64,000 nt of DNA from Stenotrophomonas indicatrix (lineage in GTDB: Bacteria; Pseudomonadota; Gammaproteobacteria; Xanthomonadales; Xanthomonadaceae), in assembly GCA_041545745.1 (NCBI GenBank), contig CP168152.1:3718001-3782000 (forward strand). The letters are read 5' to 3'. A program made the translations under genes and the position numbers. Under the pieces are notes generated by a model. The model was not told the origin of the DNA. It ran no database searches and worked only from the letters and a program-made list of their open reading frames with translations. Each line of letters begins with the position of its first letter. Position 1 is the first letter of the stretch. Of the stretch, positions 24,306 to 32,600 are shown one piece after another.

Positions 24306-25595
24306 ATGAACCACGACCAGTCCCACGCCCTGTTCTCCCGCGCCCAGGAACTGCTGCCCGGCGGCGTCAACTCACCGGTGCGCGCGTTCAAGTCGGTCGG
24401 TGGCGAGCCCTTCTTCGTCGAGCGCGCCGACGGCGCCTACCTGTACGACGTCGACGGCAACCGCTACATCGACTACGTGGGTTCGTGGGGCCCGATGATC
24501 GTCGGCCACAACCACACCGCCGTGCGCCAGGCAGTGAAGAAGGCGATCGACAACGGCCTGTCCTTCGGCGCGCCGTGCGCAGCGGAAGTGACCATGGCCG
24601 AGACCATCACCCGGCTGGTGCCGTCGTGCGAGATGGTGCGCATGGTGAATTCCGGTACCGAAGCGACCCTGTCGGCGATCCGCCTGGCGCGCGGTGCCAC
24701 CGGCCGCAACTGCATCGTCAAGTTCGAAGGCTGCTACCACGGTCACGGCGACTCGTTCCTGGTCAAGGCCGGCAGCGGCATGCTGACCCTGGGCGTGCCG
24801 ACCTCGCCCGGCGTGCCGGCCGGTCTGAGCGAACTGACCCTGACCCTGCCCTACAACGACTTCGAGGCGGCCACCGCCCTGTTCGAGGCACGCGGCAGCG
24901 AAATCGCCGGCCTGATCATCGAACCGGTAGTGGGCAACGCCAACTGCATTCCGCCGCGCGAAGGCTACCTGCAGCACCTGCGCGAGCTGTGCACGCAGCA
25001 TGGCGCCCTGCTGATCTTCGACGAAGTAATGACCGGTTTCCGCGTTGCCCTTGGCGGTGCGCAGGCGCACTACGGCATCAGCCCGGACCTGACCACCTTC
25101 GGCAAGATCATCGGTGGCGGCATGCCGGTGGGCGCCTACGGCGGCCGTCGCGAGCTGATGCAGCAGATCGCCCCCGCTGGCCCGATCTACCAGGCCGGTA
25201 CGCTCAGCGGCAATCCGGTGGCGATGGCCGCCGGCCTGGCCATGCTGGAGCTGATCCAGCAACCGGGTTTCCACGACGATCTGAGCGCACGCGCTGCACG
25301 CCTGTGCGCGGGCCTGGAAGCTGCCGCCGCCGATGCCGGCGTGGCGGTGACCACCACCCAGGTGGGCGCGATGTTCGGGCTGTTCTTCACCGCAGAGAAG
25401 GTGGAGACCTACGCCCAGGCCACGGCCTGCGACATCCCGGCATTCAATCGTTTCTTCCACGCGATGCTGGACCAGGGCGTGTTCCTGGCACCGTCGGCGT
25501 ACGAAGCCGGCTTCCTGTCCAGCGCTCATGATGATGCCGTGATCGAGGCCACGCTGGCAGCGGCGCGCGTGGCGTTCAAGGCGGCCAAGGGCTGA
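24306..25595 (+). CDS. hemL: Glutamate-1-semialdehyde 2,1-aminomutase
   Basis: 429 residues, standard length. HemL is a PLP enzyme of the C5 heme pathway that converts glutamate-1-semialdehyde to 5-aminolevulinate. Seen: [20 protein letters not shown] at the N terminus, [18 protein letters not shown] near 118, [19 protein letters not shown] near 145, [15 protein letters not shown] near 240 (PLP-contacting aspartate), [17 protein letters not shown] near 263 with the catalytic lysine, and [13 protein letters not shown] near 298. It follows thiE by 15 bases behind AGGAAA. SMAG palindromes follow its stop. Together with hemW upstream and the heme oxygenase and receptors downstream, the window holds several heme-related genes, but in separate operons. 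Confidence 0.97.
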   Translation: MNHDQSHALFSRAQELLPGGVNSPVRAFKSVGGEPFFVERADGAYLYDVDGNRYIDYVGSWGPMIVGHNHTAVRQAVKKAIDNGLSFGAPCAAEVTMAETITRLVPSCEMVRMVNSGTEATLSAIRLARGATGRNCIVKFEGCYHGHGDSFLVKAGSGMLTLGVPTSPGVPAGLSELTLTLPYNDFEAATALFEARGSEIAGLIIEPVVGNANCIPPREGYLQHLRELCTQHGALLIFDEVMTGFRVALGGAQAHYGISPDLTTFGKIIGGGMPVGAYGGRRELMQQIAPAGPIYQAGTLSGNPVAMAAGLAMLELIQQPGFHDDLSARAARLCAGLEAAAADAGVAVTTTQVGAMFGLFFTAEKVETYAQATACDIPAFNRFFHAMLDQGVFLAPSAYEAGFLSSAHDDAVIEATLAAARVAFKAAKG

Positions 25596-25606
25596 GATCG
25601 GGCCTG

Positions 25607-25697
25607 GTAGGTGCCGACCTTGGTCGGCACTTCCATCCACGCATGGCGTGGATCTACTGAGCTGCGTCCCTGGAGTAGAGCCACGCCATGCGTGGCT
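25607..25697. repeat. SMAG cluster (+, -, +)
   Basis: Three elements with different stems: GTAG plus GTGCCGACC/GGTCGGCAC at 25607-25630; reversed ATCCACGC/GCGTGGAT plus CTAC at 25635-25657; GTAG plus AGCCACGC/GCGTGGCT at 25675-25697. They fill the gap between convergent hemL and the azurin gene. Confidence 0.85.
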
Positions 25698-25706
25698 GCT
25701 GCGCAC

Positions 25707-26159
25707 TCAACCGAAGACGAACTTGCCCTTCATCATCGCGAAATGGCCGGGGAACGAGCAGAAGAAGGTGTAATCGCCGCCCTTCTGCAGGCTCTTCGTG
25801 GAAAAACGCACGCGGGCGGTCTCGCCACCGCCGATCACCTTGGTGTGGGCCAGCACACGCTTGTCGGCCTTCGGCAGGTAGCTGTCGGCCAGGGTCATGC
25901 GCATGCCCGCCATCGCCACCGGCTGGTAGTCGGCACTGCGGGTCAACACCCAGTTATGCCCCATCGCAGTGGCGGCCAGCCTGCCGGTGTGGCGCAGGGT
26001 CAGGTCAACTTCGCTGCAATCGGCGGCCACCTTGATCTCGCGGCTGCTGAAACTCATCTGGTCGGTGCTGTCGATGCTCACCGCACACACGCGCGCCATC
26101 GCCGACGGCGTCAGCATCAACGCGCCCAGTCCCACCGCAACCATCCAAGCCTTCATCAT
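25707..26159 (-). CDS. Azurin
   Basis: 150 residues including a signal peptide (MMKAWMVAVGLGALMLTPSAMA), giving a mature blue copper protein of about 128 residues, the normal azurin size. Azurins carry electrons in the periplasm. The type-1 copper ligands are visible: histidine in MGHNWVL, and cysteine, histidine and methionine in FFCSFPGHFAMMKGKF near the C terminus; the disulfide cysteine pair is VCAV and the later DCSE. Start is either of two adjacent ATG codons (26159 or 26156); AGGAGA lies 4 or 7 bases upstream. The natural electron partner is not encoded next to it. It diverges from the HAD hydrolase gene by 119 bases. Confidence 0.94.
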   Translation of the reverse strand: MMKAWMVAVGLGALMLTPSAMARVCAVSIDSTDQMSFSSREIKVAADCSEVDLTLRHTGRLAATAMGHNWVLTRSADYQPVAMAGMRMTLADSYLPKADKRVLAHTKVIGGGETARVRFSTKSLQKGGDYTFFCSFPGHFAMMKGKFVFG

Positions 26160-26278
26160 CACGTCTCCTGCAGGTTCGATGGCCATTCTAGGCAGCGGCC
26201 TGCCCGCCCGGCTGCGACCGTGTGTCGCAGTGGTGGTCCAGGGTTTGCGCTGGGGTACGGCAATGGCATGCTCGACCG

Positions 26279-26881
26279 ATGCGGATCGATCTTCTCCTGC
26301 TCGATGTCGACGGCGTGCTGGTGCACTACCAGCGCGCACAGCGCGTGCTGCATCTGGCGCAGGCACTGGACGTGCCGACCGCGCACGTGCACGCCGCACT
26401 ATATGACAGCGGGATCGAAGCGGCACACGACAGCGGCACGCTGGATGGCGCACGCTATCTGGCCCGGCTTGGCGAACTGCTCGGCACAACGGTAACGCTG
26501 CCAATCTGGATCGCCGCACGGCAGGTGGCCAGCCACCCGCAACTGCCGGTATTGCAACGGCTGCAGGAACTGCAGGTGCCAATGGCGGTGCTGACCAACA
26601 ACGGTGCCTTGATGACGCAGGCGCTGCCGACGCTGCTGCCGCAACTGTTTCCTGCATTGCAGGGACGCGTGTTCTGCAGCGCGGACTTCGGCCTGCGCAA
26701 ACCCGTGCCGCAGGTATTCCTGCGCACACTCGCAGCCCTCGGCGTGGCACCGGGGCACACGCTGTTCGTCGATGACCTGTTCGCCAACGTGCGGGGTGCG
26801 CGCGCGGCGGGCCTGCACGCGGAAACCGTGCAGGACGGACGCGGACTGGGCAAGGTACTGAAGCGCTACGGGGTGCGGTAG
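26279..26881 (+). CDS. HAD superfamily hydrolase
   Basis: 200 residues from the ATG at 26279, beginning MRIDLLLLDVDGVLVHYQRA. Haloacid dehalogenase-type motifs are all present: motif I DVDGV near 9-13 (both aspartates), motif II VLTNNG near 103, motif III lysine in FGLRKPVP near 140, and motif IV LFVDDLFANV near 162. A helical cap lies between motifs I and II, as in subfamily IA. The substrate is unknown; size and cap resemble small phosphatases such as YihX-type or phosphoglycolate-like enzymes. The TAG stop is formed by the GTAG head of a SMAG palindrome that begins at 26878. A weakly related frame upstream is ignored. Confidence 0.88.
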   Translation: MRIDLLLLDVDGVLVHYQRAQRVLHLAQALDVPTAHVHAALYDSGIEAAHDSGTLDGARYLARLGELLGTTVTLPIWIAARQVASHPQLPVLQRLQELQVPMAVLTNNGALMTQALPTLLPQLFPALQGRVFCSADFGLRKPVPQVFLRTLAALGVAPGHTLFVDDLFANVRGARAAGLHAETVQDGRGLGKVLKRYGVR

Positions 26882-26900
26882 CGCCGGGCCATGCCCGGCG
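26878..26900 (+). repeat. SMAG element whose GTAG contains a stop codon
   Basis: GTAG at 26878-26881 includes the TAG stop of the HAD gene. The hairpin 26882-26900 is CGCCGGGC/GCCCGGCG around CAT, a common SMAG stem in this window (also at 35349 and 47529). Confidence 0.85.
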
Positions 26901-26917
26901 AGCGCAGCGGCAGCAAC

Positions 26918-26956
26918 GGGGTCAGAGCCCTCTCCGCAGGGGAGGCATCCGACCCC
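26918..26956. repeat. GGGGTCAGAGCC-type inverted repeat, copy 2
   Basis: GGGGTC at 26918-26923 pairs with GACCCC at 26951-26956. The shared outer parts match 1825-1863, but the inner stem is CTCTCC/GGGGAG around GCA instead of CTTT/AAAG, so the inner pairing is kept with other bases. It lies 12 bases beyond the argD stop codon. Confidence 0.7.
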
Positions 26957-26967
26957 GGCGTCGGAAC

Positions 26968-28194
26968 TCAGCGCGCTGCGACAAACGCAGCAATCGCCGC
27001 GCGCAGGCGCTTGAGGCCTTCGGCCACTTCTTCGTCGGTGATGTTCAGCGACGGCACGAAGCGCAGCACGTCCGGGCCCGCCTGCAGGGTCAACAGGCCC
27101 TGTTCGGCGGCGTGGTCGAGGATCGCCCCGGCCTGGCCAGCAAAGTCCTTGCTCAGCACCGCGCCCAGCATCAGGCCGCGACCGCGCACCTCGCTGAACA
27201 CCTTGAACTCGTCATTGATGCGGGCGAAGCCATCACGCAGCGCCTTCGACTGGCGGCTGACATTGGCCGCGATCTCGGCCGAGGCCAGCTTGCGCAGCGC
27301 TACGCGGGCAACGGCCGCAGCCAGCGGATTGCCGCCGAAAGTGGTGCCGTGGGCACCGAACTGCATGGTCTCGGCCACCTTCGGGCCGGCCAGCATCGCG
27401 CCGATCGGGAAACCACCACCCAGCGCCTTGGCCAAGGTGACCATGTCCGGCACCACGTCATCCTGCCAGTGCGCGAACAAGGTACCGGTGCGGCCCATGC
27501 CGGCCTGGATCTCGTCCAGCACCAGCAGTGCGTTGTGCTGGTCGCACAGCTCGCGCACGCGCTTGAGGAAACCGGACTTGGCCGGCATCACCCCGCCCTC
27601 GCCCTGGATCGGCTCCAGCATCACCGCCGCCACGTCGCCGGCGGCCATTGCCGTTTCCAGCTGCACCTCATCGTTGAAATCGATGTAGCGGAAGCCACCC
27701 GGCAGCGGCTCGTAGCCTTCCTGGTACTTCGGCTGTGCGGTGGCGGTCACTGCGCCCATGGTGCGGCCATGGAAACTGCCACGGAAGGTGATGATCACGC
27801 GCTTGTCGGCCGGGCGGCCCTGGCTGGAGGCCCACTTGCGGACCATCTTGATCGCCACTTCATTGGCTTCGGCGCCGGAGTTGCACAGGAACACGCGCTC
27901 GGCGAAGCGACTGGCTTTCACCAGTTCCTCGGCCAGGTGCAGCGGCGGCGCACTGTAGAACACGTTGCTGGTGTGCCACAGCTTGCCGGCCTGCTCGACC
28001 AGGGCGGCGACCAGATCCGGATCGTTGTGGCCCAGACCACACACGGCGATACCCGCGGCCAGGTCGATGAACTCACGGCCCTGGCTGTCCCACACGCGGG
28101 CGCCCTGGCCTCGCTCCAGCACCACCTGGCGGGGCTTGTACACCGGCAGGTAGTAGTGCGACAGGGAGATCAGCGGATCGGTAGCGGCGGTCAT
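26968..28194 (-). CDS. argD: Acetylornithine aminotransferase
   Basis: 408 residues, class-III PLP aminotransferase. ArgD makes N-acetylornithine from N-acetylglutamate semialdehyde; in xanthomonads arginine synthesis then goes through N-acetylornithine carbamoylation. Key segments: FIDLAAGIAVCGLGH near 42, LCNSGAEANEVAIKM near 105, ITFRGSFHGRTMGAV near 135, LLVLDEIQAGMGRTG near 222, and the PLP lysine in MVTLAKALGGGFPIGAM near 252, then HGTTFGGNPLA. The same enzyme can serve in lysine/diaminopimelate synthesis (DapC) or ornithine breakdown (AstC), so the exact substrate is inferred. The start ATG at 28194 diverges from a potassium channel gene 63 bases away. No other arg gene is adjacent. 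Confidence 0.9.
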   Translation of the reverse strand: MTAATDPLISLSHYYLPVYKPRQVVLERGQGARVWDSQGREFIDLAAGIAVCGLGHNDPDLVAALVEQAGKLWHTSNVFYSAPPLHLAEELVKASRFAERVFLCNSGAEANEVAIKMVRKWASSQGRPADKRVIITFRGSFHGRTMGAVTATAQPKYQEGYEPLPGGFRYIDFNDEVQLETAMAAGDVAAVMLEPIQGEGGVMPAKSGFLKRVRELCDQHNALLVLDEIQAGMGRTGTLFAHWQDDVVPDMVTLAKALGGGFPIGAMLAGPKVAETMQFGAHGTTFGGNPLAAAVARVALRKLASAEIAANVSRQSKALRDGFARINDEFKVFSEVRGRGLMLGAVLSKDFAGQAGAILDHAAEQGLLTLQAGPDVLRFVPSLNITDEEVAEGLKRLRAAIAAFVAAR

Positions 28195-28257
28195 GGCAGT
28201 CGGCAGGGTTCAGGAATGCCCATTCTCGCGCCGGAACCCGTGCGGCACAATGCACGC

Positions 28258-29130
28258 ATGCGACCGTTTTCCGCCCCCCAGCTGAACCCCGCCACCGAGA
28301 CCGGCTGGCGCCGCCGATGGTTCGACATCATCTATCGCCACGACAGCCGGCCGTCGCGCAATTTCGACCTGCTGCTGGTGTACGCGATCATCGCCAGCGT
28401 GCTGGTGGTGATGTTCGACAGCGTGCAGCGTTTCCATATCGCCCATGCCGACTGGCTGTACGTGCTGGAATGGGGCTTCACCATCCTGTTCACCGCCGAA
28501 TACGTGCTGCGCCTGGCGGTAGTGAAGCGACCGCTGCGCTATGCCGTAAGCATCTGGGGCATCATCGACCTGGCCTCGATCCTGCCGACCTACCTGTCGC
28601 TGTTCATTCCCGGTGCGCAGAGCCTGCTGGTGGTGCGCGCACTGCGCATCCTGCGCGTGTTCCGCATCCTCAAGCTGACCCGCTACATCGAAGAAAGCGG
28701 CGTGCTGATGCAGTCGCTGTGGCGCAGCCGGCGCAAGATCCTGCTGTTCCTGTTCACGGTGGTCACCATCACGATCATTGCCGGCACCCTGATGTACGTG
28801 ATCGAGGGCCCGAACCATGGCTTCACCAGCATCCCCAGCAGCATGTACTGGGCGGTGGTGACGATGGCCACGGTCGGCTTCGGGGACATCGTGCCGCAGA
28901 CCGTGCTCGGCCGCTTCGTCACCTCGGTGCTGATCCTGATCGGTTACAGCATCATCGCCGTGCCCACCGGCATCTACACCGCCGAGCTGGCCAGCACCAT
29001 GCGCGATGCCGAACTGGCCGCGCGCCGCGATGCACGTGGCTGTCCGCACTGTGGGCTGGAAGGCCACGAACAGGACGCGCGGCACTGCCGCAAGTGCGGC
29101 GGACCGTTGCCGGATACGTTCAGTCACTGA
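28258..29130 (+). CDS. Voltage-gated potassium channel with C-terminal zinc ribbon
   Basis: 290 residues from the ATG at 28258. Six transmembrane helices are predictable: S1 near 38-58, S2 near 70-92, S3 near 98-118, S4 with regularly spaced arginines (VVRALRILRVFRILKLTRY near 125-143), S5 near 160-182, the pore loop with the selectivity filter TVGFGD near 207-212, and S6 near 220-245. After a short basic helix (MRDAELAARRDARG) the protein ends in a zinc-ribbon-like module with CPHCG and CRKCG. The KvAP/KvLm-like core is common in bacteria, but the C-terminal cysteine module is less usual and may sense metal or redox state. It is a single-gene unit between argD and repeats. Confidence 0.9.
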   Translation: MRPFSAPQLNPATETGWRRRWFDIIYRHDSRPSRNFDLLLVYAIIASVLVVMFDSVQRFHIAHADWLYVLEWGFTILFTAEYVLRLAVVKRPLRYAVSIWGIIDLASILPTYLSLFIPGAQSLLVVRALRILRVFRILKLTRYIEESGVLMQSLWRSRRKILLFLFTVVTITIIAGTLMYVIEGPNHGFTSIPSSMYWAVVTMATVGFGDIVPQTVLGRFVTSVLILIGYSIIAVPTGIYTAELASTMRDAELAARRDARGCPHCGLEGHEQDARHCRKCGGPLPDTFSH

Positions 29131-29136
29131 CGATGA

Positions 29137-29197
29137 TGCCGGCCAGCGGCCGGTACTACCAAATGCCTGCGGCAGTAGATCCACGCCATGCGTGGAT
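29137..29197. repeat. SMAG pair (-, +)
   Basis: Reversed TGCCGGCC/GGCCGGTA plus CTAC at 29137-29159, then GTAG at 29175-29178 with ATCCACGC/GCGTGGAT to 29197. A decayed third copy (GCATCCACGCATGGGG) follows near 29208-29223. The rest of the gap to 29369 contains no recognisable gene. Confidence 0.8.
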
Positions 29198-29369
29198 GCA
29201 ACGTGCTGCATCCACGCATGGGGTCAATCCACCGGCGCAATCCATGCCGTCGCTGGTGGTCAGCAGATCGTCGCAGGCCGCCACCATCCTCGACGGTACG
29301 CCTCAAGGTGCGCGGCCCCGGGGCGCCTCATCCAGCTCGTGCAGGCCTGGAAAGGCGCTGGCGTGCCGG

Positions 29370-30362
29370 TTACTGGCGGTTGCTCTGGAAAACGAGCGAG
29401 TTGTATTCCTGCATCAGCTTGCCGGCAGAACCACGCGGCGCCATCGAGGGCGAATCAAGCATGCGTCGTTCGAAGTCGGTGTAGGGCGTGTTGGCGCTGA
29501 CGCGCTGCAGCCGCTCCTTGCCTTCACGGCGGAAGTTCTCGGCCTCGCGTTCGAAGCTGTTCCAGTCCAGCTTGCCCGGCTCCTGGTCGGCGACCTTGGC
29601 ATGCGCTTCATCGGAAATGCGGTTGAAGGCATCCAGGCGTTCGCGCGCCTTGGCCTGGTCGAAGTCGTCCTCGGTCATCATGTCCATGATCGCTTTCGCT
29701 TCCAGCATCATCGCCAGGCGGTAGTACTCGCGTGTGCGTCCTTCAGCCTGCTCCAGCGTCTTGAGCTGTTCGCGCTGGGCAGCGTCGTTCTGGCGCTCCA
29801 GTTCGGCGTTGAACGTTTCACTGGCAACCACGAAATCCTTGAAGGCGGTCATCAACGGCGCGTGCAGCTGCTTGCCCTTGGCAAACCTGTCGTCTTCGTA
29901 GTCCTGACGCTCGTAGTAGTCGTGGGCTTCCTTGCTGATCGGCACCAGGGCCTTCAGCGCCTGCTGGTACTGACCTGCAGTGGCATCGAGATCGGCAAGC
30001 GCCGGCTTGGCAGCGATCGCTTCGGTCACGGGGGCGTCGCATTGCTTCATGTCGTAATCGCTGATCTCGAACGGCCCGTACACGTTCGTCTCGCGCCCGC
30101 TCGGGCCGGCATCCACGTCCTTGATCCAGCGCGTATAGGACTGGATGCTGCCGTGCGTTTTCGAATCAAGCGCGTTGAAGCAGCCGATGTAGGCGTTGAG
30201 CTTCGCGGTCAACTGCTGCTGGGCGTCGGCCGGCGCCGCGCTGGCCTCCGGCTTTGCGGAAGAACCCGCGCCGCCGCCGGCTGTGGGCGCCTTGTCGCCG
30301 CAGGCGGCCAGGATCAACGACAACGAAGCGGCCAGCGCCGCGATGGAAAGAGTACGTGACAT
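29370..30362 (-). CDS. DUF3829 (YiiG-like) lipoprotein
   Basis: 330 residues from the ATG at 30362, starting MSRTLSIAALAASLSLILAA then CGDK: a signal peptide with LILAAC lipobox, so an outer-membrane or periplasmic lipoprotein. After a low-complexity Ala/Gly/Pro linker (residues 25-50) comes a helical DUF3829 domain beginning QQQLTAKLNAYIGCFNAL, with YTRWIKDVDAGPSGRET and long charged helices (ETFNAELERQNDAAQREQL). The family includes E. coli YiiG, whose function is unknown. The frame upstream to 30458 has no signal-peptide logic, which fixes the start. It is preceded by the SDR gene on the same strand, 92 bases away. Confidence 0.87.
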   Translation of the reverse strand: MSRTLSIAALAASLSLILAACGDKAPTAGGGAGSSAKPEASAAPADAQQQLTAKLNAYIGCFNALDSKTHGSIQSYTRWIKDVDAGPSGRETNVYGPFEISDYDMKQCDAPVTEAIAAKPALADLDATAGQYQQALKALVPISKEAHDYYERQDYEDDRFAKGKQLHAPLMTAFKDFVVASETFNAELERQNDAAQREQLKTLEQAEGRTREYYRLAMMLEAKAIMDMMTEDDFDQAKARERLDAFNRISDEAHAKVADQEPGKLDWNSFEREAENFRREGKERLQRVSANTPYTDFERRMLDSPSMAPRGSAGKLMQEYNSLVFQSNRQ

Positions 30363-30454
30363 GGGCTCACTTCCCTGTTGAAAACGATTACATGCGGGAA
30401 TTCTAGCGCAGCAGGCCGAGGGCCGCAGCCATCGGCCTCTTTCCACCGGCGAGC

Positions 30455-31273
30455 TCAATCCAGGAACAGATCCGGCAGCAGCGGACGCGACGCATCCACC
30501 GCATACCCGGAAAGATCGGTCACGCCGGCCTCGGCCAGCACCTCGTCATCGATCAGGAAACGGCCATGGAAGCCTGCCGCCTCGCGCAGCAGCACCGCAT
30601 GCGCGGCATCGGCCATGATCTGCGGCGTACGGCAGCCGCCGACGTCCACGCCGGGAATCATGTTGATCGCATCGGTAGCAATGACCGTGCGCGGCCACAA
30701 CGCATTGACCGCCACACCTTGCGGGCCGAACTCGGCAGCCAGGCCGAGGGTGACGAAGCTCATGCCCATCTTCGCCAGCGTGTAGCCGGTGTGTGCGCCC
30801 CACCACTTGGGATCGAGGCTCGGCGGCGGCGCGAGGGTCAGGATATGTGGGTTCGGCGCCTGCAGCAGGTACGGCAGGCAGGCCTGCGCACACAGGAAGC
30901 TGCCGCGCGAATTGACCTGCTGCATCAGGTCGAAGCGCTTCATCGGCGTGTCCAGGGTGCCGCGCAACCAGATGGCGCTGGCGTTGTTGACCAGGATGTC
31001 GATGCCACCGAACGTGTCCACGGCGGCAGCAACGGCTGCCTGCACCTGGTCTTCTTCGCGGATGTCGCACTTCAGCGCCAGGCCCTGGCCACCCGCTGCG
31101 GTGACCGCCTCGGCGGCACTGTGGATGGTGCCCGGCAACTTGGGATTGGGCACCGACGACTTGGCAGCAATGGCGACGTTGGCGCCATCGCGCGCGGCGC
31201 GCAATGCGATCGCCAGGCCGATGCCACGCGAGGCACCGGTGATGAAAAGGGTTTTGCCCTGCAGACTGCCCAC
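30455..31273 (-). CDS. Short-chain dehydrogenase/reductase (HSDL2-like)
   Basis: 272 residues. The Rossmann motif TGASRGIGLAIALRAARDG lies at residues 12-30, NNAS near 95, and the catalytic tyrosine/lysine in HTGYTLAKMG near 165. The NASAIWLRGTLDTPMKRFDL region and the C-terminal DDEVLAEAGV are typical of the hydroxysteroid dehydrogenase-like-2 group, which lacks a firmly known substrate in bacteria. The GTG at 31273 is chosen because GGAG lies 8 bases upstream; a GTG at 31282 abuts the GGAG and cannot use it. NADP(H) preference is suggested by the arginine after the glycine motif. It diverges from a lipoprotein gene 107 bases away. Confidence 0.88.
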   Translation of the reverse strand: MGSLQGKTLFITGASRGIGLAIALRAARDGANVAIAAKSSVPNPKLPGTIHSAAEAVTAAGGQGLALKCDIREEDQVQAAVAAAVDTFGGIDILVNNASAIWLRGTLDTPMKRFDLMQQVNSRGSFLCAQACLPYLLQAPNPHILTLAPPPSLDPKWWGAHTGYTLAKMGMSFVTLGLAAEFGPQGVAVNALWPRTVIATDAINMIPGVDVGGCRTPQIMADAAHAVLLREAAGFHGRFLIDDEVLAEAGVTDLSGYAVDASRPLLPDLFLD

Positions 31274-31380
31274 GTTCCACACTCCAGCGTATGCAATGAG
31301 CCGCTAGTATGCCGCGCCGACGCGGAGTTCACCGCACGTTGACGATACTGGTGCCCCGGTCACTGCACGAGGTCCATGCC

Positions 31381-32064
31381 ATGCGCTGTTCCCGCCTGTT
31401 GTTGCCTGCCCTGGGCCTGGCCCTGCTCACCGCCTGCCAGGGCCGCTCGCCCGAACCCGGCAGCGCGCCGGCCAAGGATGACGCCGCCAGCGTCGACAAG
31501 GCCACCGGTGATGGCAAGCTGCGCTGGAGCGAGGCCGTTGTCTGGGATGGTGACCTCAACGCCTGCCGCCAGGGCGACAGCGCGGCGACCCGTGATTGCC
31601 TGCGCGATGCGATGCGCGCCGGCGGTGCCAGCGCGGACGCGGTCACCGCTGCCGAGCAGCTGTCCACCGGTGGCGAACTGGCCTACGTGACCGCTTGGCA
31701 CGAACACGATGGCCTGGGCGTGGCCACCGTCGAATATCCGTTCCGCGCCAACACCAATGAAGGCACGCGCCTGGTCGATGCCGCGGGCAAGCGTATCGAC
31801 GTGGATGCGGTGCAGCTGGACGACACGCTGCGCGCCGATCCCGGCGTGCAGGAGGCGCTCAAGGCGCATCCACAGGCCACGCCGTTCGCGCCGGCGCAGG
31901 CCGCGGGTACCGCAGCGCTGGACGGCGGTGGCATCCGCCTGCTGTACCGCACGCCGCTGCGCGACTGCCATGCGTGCCCGGATGTGGGCCAGCTGCAGAT
32001 CGGCTATGACTTCGACGGCAAGCGCAACTTCATCGGCCAGCAGGTGGTACCGGTAACGCCGTAG
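31381..32064 (+). CDS. Lipoprotein of unknown function
   Basis: 227 residues, starting MRCSRLLLPALGLALLTACQ; the LLTAC lipobox marks a lipoprotein. The mature protein has no recognised domain. It contains several cysteines (ACRQGD, DCLRDAM, and DCHACPDVG near 200) that could form disulfides, and a regular beta-rich C terminus with GQLQIGYDFDGKRNFIGQQV. It resembles uncharacterised periplasmic proteins of xanthomonads. The ATG at 31381 is the only start leaving a proper signal peptide. Its stop TAG lies in a GTAG that begins a decayed palindrome, and it converges on the DUF2867 gene, whose stop also comes from a SMAG element. Confidence 0.75.
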   Translation: MRCSRLLLPALGLALLTACQGRSPEPGSAPAKDDAASVDKATGDGKLRWSEAVVWDGDLNACRQGDSAATRDCLRDAMRAGGASADAVTAAEQLSTGGELAYVTAWHEHDGLGVATVEYPFRANTNEGTRLVDAAGKRIDVDAVQLDDTLRADPGVQEALKAHPQATPFAPAQAAGTAALDGGGIRLLYRTPLRDCHACPDVGQLQIGYDFDGKRNFIGQQVVPVTP

Positions 32065-32115
32065 TAGTTCGCCGCGCCATGCGGCAAAGCGCATCCACCC
32101 ATGGCGTGGATCTAC
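32061..32115. repeat. Facing SMAG pair supplying both stop codons
   Basis: A degenerate plus-oriented copy (GTAG at 32061-32064 and again 32064-32067, GCCGC/GCGGC stem to about 32086) and an intact minus copy 32093-32115 (ATCCAC/GTGGAT then CTAC). The stop of the lipoprotein gene (TAG 32062-32064) and of the DUF2867 gene (TAG, complement of 32112-32114) both fall in GTAG heads. Confidence 0.8.
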
Positions 32116-32600
32116 TGATACCCGCGCACCTGCTTGTTCAGCAGGTGCGGTGCGATCCATCGATGCACCGGCGCGACCGGCAGCATGTACAGGCGGCCCA
32201 ACACGTTATGGGTATGCACCACCGTCGCCACTTCCAGCGCATCGCCGTGCCATTGCAGCGCCAGCTGCACGCGCAGATGGCGATCGTCGTCTTCCAGCAC
32301 GATGGCATCTTCGCCCAGCGCCTGCAGGGTGAAGATGCCGAGGCGTTGCCCAGGCTGTGGATCGACGGTCTGCTGCACCGCGCGCAACGAGCCGAGATCC
32401 TTCATGCCCAGCAGCCGCATGCCACGGTTGCGCAGACCCATCAGCCCGTCGAACCAGCCCGGCACCGCTGCGGCCATATCGCGGTAGGCCTGCAGCGCCG
32501 AACGGCCGTTGCGCGGCGCCGCCGCTTGGCAGGCATGGACGAAATCAGCACCCGGCAGTTGCGAACGCAGCACGCTGCCTTCGCTCAGCAGCGCGCTCAT
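32112..32600 (-). CDS. DUF2867 family protein
   Basis: 162 residues from the ATG at 32600. The sequence has the DUF2867 pattern, with ADFVHACQAAAP, a YRDMAAAVPGWFDGLMGLRN run and LEVATVVHTHNVLGRLYML near the C terminus. This family belongs to a START-like/SRPBCC-type small beta-helix fold and is sometimes fused to NAD(P)-binding proteins; no activity is established. Its start overlaps the stop of the kinase-like gene by four bases, so the two are translationally coupled and may act on the same target. The final codons run into a SMAG palindrome whose GTAG supplies the TAG stop, implying the C terminus ends where the repeat inserted. Confidence 0.8.
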   Translation of the reverse strand: MSALLSEGSVLRSQLPGADFVHACQAAAPRNGRSALQAYRDMAAAVPGWFDGLMGLRNRGMRLLGMKDLGSLRAVQQTVDPQPGQRLGIFTLQALGEDAIVLEDDDRHLRVQLALQWHGDALEVATVVHTHNVLGRLYMLPVAPVHRWIAPHLLNKQVRGYQ

